Below are positions 5,947-6,109 of a stretch of 6,109 nucleotides of DNA, one piece after another; the first letter of the stretch is position 1; each line of letters opens with the position of its first letter. A program made the position numbers and the translations under genes. The DNA comes from Bacillota bacterium (GTDB lineage: Bacteria > Bacillota > Bacilli > Tumebacillales > Effusibacillaceae), in the NCBI GenBank assembly GCA_020059765.1, contig JAGVBM010000051.1, positions 1 through 6,109 on the forward strand. The letters are read 5' to 3'. The notes below the pieces were generated by a model. That model made no database searches. It was given only the letters and a program-made list of their open reading frames with translations, and was not told where the DNA came from.

Positions 5947-6109
5947 TCCAACACCTTCTTTTTCCAAGCGTAGGCCAGGCCTATCACCAGAAGTCCCATA
6001 AAAATCAAGACCTCAACCAGGCCAAATGGCCCCAGATCCATAAACGATACCGCCCATGGATACAGGAACAGGATTTCCACATCGAATACCACAAATAAAA
6101 GTGCGAATA
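5937..6109 (-). CDS. nuoA: NADH-quinone oxidoreductase subunit A (NuoA), 5' part cut by window edge
   Basis: Small three-helix membrane subunit of complex I that packs against NuoH and NuoJ near the quinone chamber. Only the last 56 codons are in the window (first complete codon begins at 6107); the family is about 115-145 residues, so about half is missing. The visible part opens with the hallmark FDVEILFLYPWA, whose Asp and Glu correspond to the conserved D79 and E81 of E. coli NuoA. The last helix follows (VEVLIFMGLLVIGLAYAW), then a short basic end, KKKVLEWT. The stop is the TGA at 5937-5939, read in a different frame from nuoB, so the genes overlap by 10 nt. As the first subunit in the usual order, it suggests the operon promoter lies just outside the window to the right. 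Confidence 0.95.
   Translation of the reverse strand, partial: FALLFVVFDVEILFLYPWAVSFMDLGPFGLVEVLIFMGLLVIGLAYAWKKKVLEWT
5952..5957 (-). promoter_or_regulatory. Ribosome binding site of nuoB, within nuoA
   Basis: The minus strand reads AAGGTG, 5 nt before the ATG at 5946, inside the last codons of nuoA. It supports the ATG over the in-frame TTG at 5967. Confidence 0.6.

Noticed and set aside
5947..5967. TTG start for nuoB, seven residues longer
   Set aside because: It deepens the overlap with nuoA and lies upstream of the AAGGTG site that precedes the ATG at 5946.

Overview
The window is one uninterrupted piece of a respiratory complex I (NDH-1, nuo) operon. Every gene reads on the minus strand, so transcription runs from high to low coordinates. 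The order is nuoA (partial, enters at the right edge), nuoB, nuoC, nuoD, nuoH, nuoI, nuoJ, nuoK, nuoL (partial, leaves at the left edge). I see no RNA gene, mobile element, CRISPR array, terminator or convincing promoter. The operon promoter should lie upstream of nuoA, and nuoM and nuoN would be expected after nuoL, both outside the window.

The layout points to an aerobic or facultative Gram-positive of the Bacillales (Bacillus, Paenibacillus or Alicyclobacillaceae type). nuoC and nuoD are separate genes, unlike the fused nuoCD of Escherichia coli. nuoH follows nuoD directly, with no nuoE, nuoF or nuoG between them. NuoC has a Glu/Lys/Thr-rich N-terminal extension, and ribosome binding sites are strong and of Bacillus type. 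Base composition is balanced to slightly GC-leaning. The genus cannot be fixed from the sequence alone.

The genes divide into two blocks. The right half (about 6109 to 3717) encodes membrane subunit NuoA and the connecting-module subunits NuoB, NuoC and NuoD, which carry cluster N2 and the quinone pocket. The left half (3717 to 1) encodes the membrane subunits NuoH, J, K and L, plus the two-[4Fe-4S] protein NuoI. Together they pass electrons through the NuoI clusters and N2 to a quinone at the NuoB/NuoD/NuoH interface, and couple this to proton translocation through NuoH, J/K and L. The NADH-oxidising module (NuoE, F, G) is missing from its usual site, so the electron donor cannot be deduced here.

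The genes are very tightly packed. A/B overlap by 10 nt, B/C by 4 nt, and D/H, I/J and J/K by 1 nt; C-D is 8 nt apart and H-I 12 nt. The only real gap is 94 nt between nuoK and nuoL. Several starts had to be chosen among alternatives: ATG over upstream TTG for nuoB and nuoD, the third ATG of a GTG-ATG-ATG-ATG run for nuoI, and the internal ATG that gives a 103-residue NuoK. I found no new biological system. The points worth a second look are the missing EFG module, the tails on NuoC and NuoI, and the K-L gap.
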